Of a stretch of 9,808 bases of DNA, positions 7,263-9,808 are shown one piece after another; position 1 is the first letter of the stretch; each line of letters opens with the position of its first letter. Position numbers and translations under genes: made by a program. Under the pieces are notes generated by a model that was not told where the DNA came from, did no database searches, and saw only the letters and a list, made by a program, of their open reading frames with translations. Source of the DNA: Synergistales bacterium (lineage in GTDB: Bacteria > Synergistota > Synergistia > Synergistales > Aminobacteriaceae); the NCBI GenBank assembly GCA_025997935.1, contig BNVG01000074.1:1-9808 (forward strand). The letters run 5' to 3'.

Positions 7263-7291
7263 GGGGCGTATCCCTTAGGAGGATACGCCCC
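7263..7291. terminator. 11-bp hairpin between TAXI gene and mnmA (possible terminator)
   Basis: GGGGCGTATCC (7263-7273) pairs perfectly with GGATACGCCCC (7281-7291) around a 7-base loop. It lies 28 bases past the TAXI stop codon and 34 bases before the mnmA start. Neither strand has a U-tract after the stem, so a classical intrinsic terminator is not proven. A smaller 5-bp dyad (7296-7300 with 7311-7315) lies next to it. The GGGGCG edges resemble the palindromic element at 3770-3851. Confidence 0.45.
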
Positions 7292-7318
7292 GAAAGTGCG
7301 TGTGATATTCGCACCTGT

Positions 7319-8275
7319 TTAGAACTGGCGAACTTTCATACCCTTTTCGGCGTAATACTTCGCCGCGCCCGGGTGAACGTTGATAGCCGCGCCGTCAAGA
7401 GCTTTCTCGAGCGAGATGAGCTTGGCCTTGTCATGAACGGGGCGCAACTCAGCAAGGTTTTCGAAAATGGTCTTGGTGATGTCGTAGACGATAGCCTCGG
7501 GAATATCGGCGTCGCAGACCAGAACAGCGATAACGGCGGGGGTCAGAGTGTCATGATCGACTCCGGAGTACGTGCCGGCGGGGATGACGTCCTTGGCGAA
7601 GAAGGGATACGCCTTGATGAGGGCGTCCAGCGTAGCGTCGTCAAAGGCTACGAGGTCTATGGGTTTCTGGGCCGCGAGAGCCATAACCGCGGACGTCGGG
7701 TATCCGGCGAGAACAAACCCAGCGTCGAGCTGTCCGTCCTGAATACGCTCCGCCGTGTTGTTGAAGTCAAGGAAGTCGGCGTTGACATCGGCGTATTTAA
7801 TGCCGGCCACGGAGAAAATGGGAGCGACGCTGTCAGCAACGCCCGAGCCCGGCGCGCCTACGGATACGCGCTTGCCCTTGAGGTCATTGAGTGTTTTGAC
7901 TCCATTGCCCTTGACCGTAATGCACTGTAGATGCTCAGGATAAAGTGACGCGATCATGCGAAGGTTTTTGACGGGAGCCTTGAAGGGCTTGGCGCCTGCG
8001 ACAGCGCGGGACGCCACGTCGTTCTGAACCAAAGCCATCTGCACCTCGTGATTGGCTATGAGGTTGATGTTCGCGGCTGAGGCGTTGCTGGACTCGGCCG
8101 TCACCTCGACGTCTTTGAGATGGCTACTGAGAACCTGAGCCAATCCGCCGCCCAAGGGATAGTAAACGCCCGCTACTCCGCCTGTGGCTATCGACAGAAA
8201 TTCCTTAGCGTCGGCTCCTACGCAACCGACACCGACAAACAGCGCCACCAATAATAAAATCCAAGTCTTTCTCAC
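7319..8275 (-). CDS. TAXI-family TRAP transporter solute-binding protein
   Basis: Exported receptor of the TAXI subgroup of TRAP transporters (TRAP-associated extracytoplasmic immunogenic protein). In known cases it works with a fused DctQM-like permease. The 318-residue product opens with a signal peptide: MRKTW, a hydrophobic core to about residue 18, and probable cleavage after ADA at 21-23. Cys18 in VGVGCVG is a poor lipobox because position -3 is Gly, so a lipoprotein is less likely. Family features are IATGGVAGVYYPLGGGLAQVL (29-49), MALVQNDVA (80-88), LRMIASLYPEHLQ (105-117), LKGKRVSVGAPGSGV (132-146) and a C-terminal HPGAAKYYAEKGM. The substrate is unknown. The GTG start at 8275 follows GAGGAGGGG closely. 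No TAXI permease gene is in the window, so it is an orphan receptor here, divergent from rsmG. Confidence 0.92.
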   Translation of the reverse strand: MRKTWILLLVALFVGVGCVGADAKEFLSIATGGVAGVYYPLGGGLAQVLSSHLKDVEVTAESSNASAANINLIANHEVQMALVQNDVASRAVAGAKPFKAPVKNLRMIASLYPEHLQCITVKGNGVKTLNDLKGKRVSVGAPGSGVADSVAPIFSVAGIKYADVNADFLDFNNTAERIQDGQLDAGFVLAGYPTSAVMALAAQKPIDLVAFDDATLDALIKAYPFFAKDVIPAGTYSGVDHDTLTPAVIAVLVCDADIPEAIVYDITKTIFENLAELRPVHDKAKLISLEKALDGAAINVHPGAAKYYAEKGMKVRQF

Positions 8276-8393
8276 AAAAACCCCTCCTCTTCAAATTGTG
8301 TTTCGAGAGCTACTGTTACGCTCTTATGATATATTACGTAAAGAATCATACTATAAAAAGCGTAATTTTACTATTACGAAACGAGAGAAAAAT
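8276..8393. promoter_or_regulatory. AT-rich divergent promoter region with clustered TTACG motifs
   Basis: This gap separates the TAXI gene (minus) from rsmG (plus) and should hold both promoters. It contains TTACG at 8316-8320, the palindrome TTACGTAA at 8334-8341, and an 18-bp dyad CGTAAT-6-ATTACG at 8361-8378. TATA-like hexamers occur on both strands (TATGAT at 8325, TATAAA at 8352), but none has a convincing -35 partner, so I do not assign exact promoters. The repeated TTACG/CGTAA units could be regulator sites. Confidence 0.4.
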
Positions 8394-9107
8394 ATGGCGA
8401 GAAAAAATTTTGACCTGAATTTAACGGCGCGCGCCTTGGAACTTCAATGGGAAGAGGGTCTTCATCGCTACGCTTCGGCACTGTCGGCCTGCGTCTCCGT
8501 GCGTCTGACCGGGCCGCGCGAGGCGGGCGAAATTTACGCTCACATTTTGGACTGTCTTTTTTCCGTGCCGCTTTTGCCCCCGTCTGGAGCCGTTATAGAC
8601 GTGGGTAGCGGCGGGGGGCTACCCGGGGTCGTCTGGGCGATAACGCGCCCCGACCTTTCCGTAACCCTGATAGACAGCTCCCGAAAAAAATGCCGGGCCG
8701 CCCAGGATTTGGTTTCGGCTTTGGGGTTGTCTAACGTGTCGGTTGTGTGGGGTCGCTGCGAGGAGTACGCGCTCAATATGCGCGAGGCTTTTTCTTTCGC
8801 GGCGGCAAGGGCCGTGACTCACGCCGGGGTGCTATGCGAATATCTCTCTCCGCTGACAAAGGTGGACGGGCGGTTACTGGCTTTCAAGGGGCCCAAGGGG
8901 GACGCTGAGCTGCGCGAGGCGGAATCGAAAAGGGGCGCGAGCTCATGGGCGGCGTTGGGCCTTGCGAAGCCCGAAATCATACCTTACGGAGAGAGCGAAC
9001 AAAGCCGCGTCTTTGTGCTGTGGGATAAAAAAGCCCCATGCCCCGTCGGCTTCCCCCGCCGCGCAGGGCTTGCCGAGGCAAAAAAATGGTGGCTGACGGG
9101 GCTGTAA
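8394..9107 (+). CDS. rsmG: 16S rRNA (guanine-527-N7)-methyltransferase RsmG
   Basis: SAM-dependent methyltransferase that places m7G at position 527 of 16S rRNA in the 30S subunit (formerly GidB). The product has 237 residues. The SAM-binding motif VIDVGSGGGLPGVVWAI (67-83) is followed by VTLIDSSRKKC (90-100), AARAV (137-141), LLAFKGPKG (161-169) and the C-terminal FPRRAG (220-225), all in family order. The N-terminal HILDCL matches the usual HILDSL. The ATG at 8394 is chosen because it begins the conserved region. The frame is open upstream to 8184, but that extension runs through the promoter region and into the TAXI gene. The ribosome binding site is weak (GAGAGAAA). The gene stands alone on the plus strand, away from the mnmE-mnmG cluster where it often sits. 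Confidence 0.95.
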   Translation: MARKNFDLNLTARALELQWEEGLHRYASALSACVSVRLTGPREAGEIYAHILDCLFSVPLLPPSGAVIDVGSGGGLPGVVWAITRPDLSVTLIDSSRKKCRAAQDLVSALGLSNVSVVWGRCEEYALNMREAFSFAAARAVTHAGVLCEYLSPLTKVDGRLLAFKGPKGDAELREAESKRGASSWAALGLAKPEIIPYGESEQSRVFVLWDKKAPCPVGFPRRAGLAEAKKWWLTGL

Positions 9108-9138
9108 CGCGATAAATCGCGCCCTTGGCAGGTTTTTT
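9108..9138 (+). terminator. Hairpin and T-run after rsmG (possible terminator)
   Basis: Directly after the rsmG stop, CGCGAT (9108-9113) pairs with ATCGCG (9116-9121). A run of six T lies at 9133-9138. The T-run is 11 bases past the stem, too far for a textbook terminator. An alternative stem CGCGC (9118-9122) with GCGCG (9139-9143) encloses the T-run. The stem followed by CCC recalls the GGGCG...CGCCC hairpins elsewhere in the window. Confidence 0.3.
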
Positions 9139-9158
9139 GCGCGTGTGTAATAGGGAGC

Positions 9159-9701
9159 CTACGGCGCCGCGCGGCCGGCCGGCTCGTACAGGGCAAGCTG
9201 CGGCGTCTGCGTATAGGTTCGCGCGGCGGCTTCCCCGTCGAGCGAATGCAGACCCTTGGGGTCGGCGCCGAAGAGGTTGAAGCGATTGATGTTCGTCTCG
9301 GCCCTGTCCTCCTCCTCAACCTGCTCCTTGATGAACCAGTCGAGAAACTGTACGGTCTTATAGTCTCTGACTTTAAGCGCGGCCTCGTTGATTTCGTAAA
9401 TTAGCGAGGTCACAAATTTTTCATGCTCAAAACTCTTGGTCAATATGTCCCCGACACCGTCAAACTCAGATGGCGGAGCCTTGATAGCGCCGAGTTTGAC
9501 CTGACCGCCCGCGCTCAGGATAAAATTATAGAAAATGAGCGCGTGGTCAATCTCCTCTTTATACTGCACGTAGAACCAGTTCGCGTATCCGTCGAGGCTC
9601 TTGTTCCGAAACCAGGCGGACATGGAGATATAGAAATTTGCGGAGTAGATTTCATTGACTAATTGCTCGTTAAGGAGCTTCTCAACCTTTGGATCAAACA
9701 T
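9159..9701 (-). CDS. ftnA: Non-heme ferritin (FtnA type)
   Basis: Iron-storage protein that oxidises Fe(II) and stores it as a mineral core inside a 24-subunit cytosolic shell. The 180-residue product matches bacterial FtnA in length and numbering. Ferroxidase-centre residues are at their E. coli positions: Glu17 (NEQLVNEIYS), Tyr24, Glu50 and His53 (EEIDHALIF), Glu94, Gln127 and Glu130 (KEQVEEED). Site-C-like Glu49, Glu126 and Glu129 are also present. There is no heme-ligating Met as in bacterioferritin at the expected place, and no C-terminal rubredoxin domain. The Ala/Pro-rich tail after about residue 160 is the least conserved part. The ATG at 9701 has AGGAGG five bases upstream. It is transcribed towards rsmG and has its own promoter. 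Confidence 0.96.
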   Translation of the reverse strand: MFDPKVEKLLNEQLVNEIYSANFYISMSAWFRNKSLDGYANWFYVQYKEEIDHALIFYNFILSAGGQVKLGAIKAPPSEFDGVGDILTKSFEHEKFVTSLIYEINEAALKVRDYKTVQFLDWFIKEQVEEEDRAETNINRFNLFGADPKGLHSLDGEAAARTYTQTPQLALYEPAGRAAP

Positions 9702-9766
9702 CGCGGCCTCCTGATAAAAATCAAAGTGTAAGCAAAAAAGGCGGTGATTAACTTACTTTAAAACAG

Positions 9767-9775
9767 ATTATACCA
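9767..9775 (-). promoter_or_regulatory. Extended -10 promoter of the ferritin gene
   Basis: On the minus strand TGGTATAAT gives a consensus TATAAT (9772-9767) preceded by TGN, an extended -10 element. The hexamer 17 bases further upstream (TAAGCA) is a poor -35. Transcription would start near 9760, leaving a leader of about 60 bases before the ATG at 9701. I see no clear Fur or PerR box. Confidence 0.6.
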
Positions 9776-9808
9776 CGTTTACCCAGTATTGCTTATTCCG
9801 CATAGACA

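Noticed and set aside
7373..7930. 185-codon plus-strand frame opposite the TAXI gene
   Set aside because: Fully antisense to a well-recognised gene, with no family motifs. It is a codon-bias shadow.
7319..8275. TAXI protein as a lipoprotein anchored at Cys18
   Set aside because: The position three residues before the cysteine is Gly, not Leu/Val/Ile. An ordinary signal peptidase site (ADA) follows.
8184..8393. 70-codon N-terminal extension of RsmG
   Set aside because: It overlaps the TAXI signal-peptide region and the divergent promoter gap, and RsmG homology starts near the ATG at 8394.

Overview
The window looks like an ordinary stretch of chromosome from an anaerobic bacterium with moderate GC content. 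The closest match I can suggest is Synergistota or a Clostridia-like lineage. The hints are a DctPQM-type TRAP transporter, a separate TAXI-type binding protein, a LarE sulfur transferase, frequent GTG/TTG starts behind strong GGAGG ribosome binding sites, and a GTAGGGGCGA-type palindromic repeat. This placement is inference; there is no rRNA or lineage marker here.

Layout, right to left along the minus strand: ferritin (9701-9159); TAXI binding protein (8275-7319); mnmA (7229-6156); larE (6123-5320); an RlmD/RumA-type RNA uracil methyltransferase (5323-3848); a metallo-beta-lactamase-fold hydrolase (3748-2852); dctP (2743-1760), dctQ (1763-1248) and dctM (1242 to the left edge). The only plus-strand gene is rsmG (8394-9107). 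It is divergent from the TAXI gene and convergent with the ferritin gene. All gaps between genes are about 120 bases or shorter.

Functionally the window holds three groups. The first is RNA modification and sulfur transfer: mnmA, larE, rlmD and, on the other strand, rsmG. The second is organic-acid uptake: a TRAP operon with its own promoter, whose -35 and -10 boxes sit on the two arms of an inverted repeat, plus an orphan TAXI receptor. The third is iron storage (ferritin).

The oddest structural signal is at the left edge. Bases 1-73 are an inverted, almost exact copy of part of dctQ (1464-1536), and they cut into the 3' end of dctM. This is most likely an assembly or amplification chimera, though a real inverted duplication is possible. 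A second signal is an 82-bp palindromic element (3770-3851) that fills most of the rlmD-hydrolase spacer and supplies the rlmD stop codon. I found no CRISPR array, transposase, tRNA, rRNA or clearly new multi-gene system.
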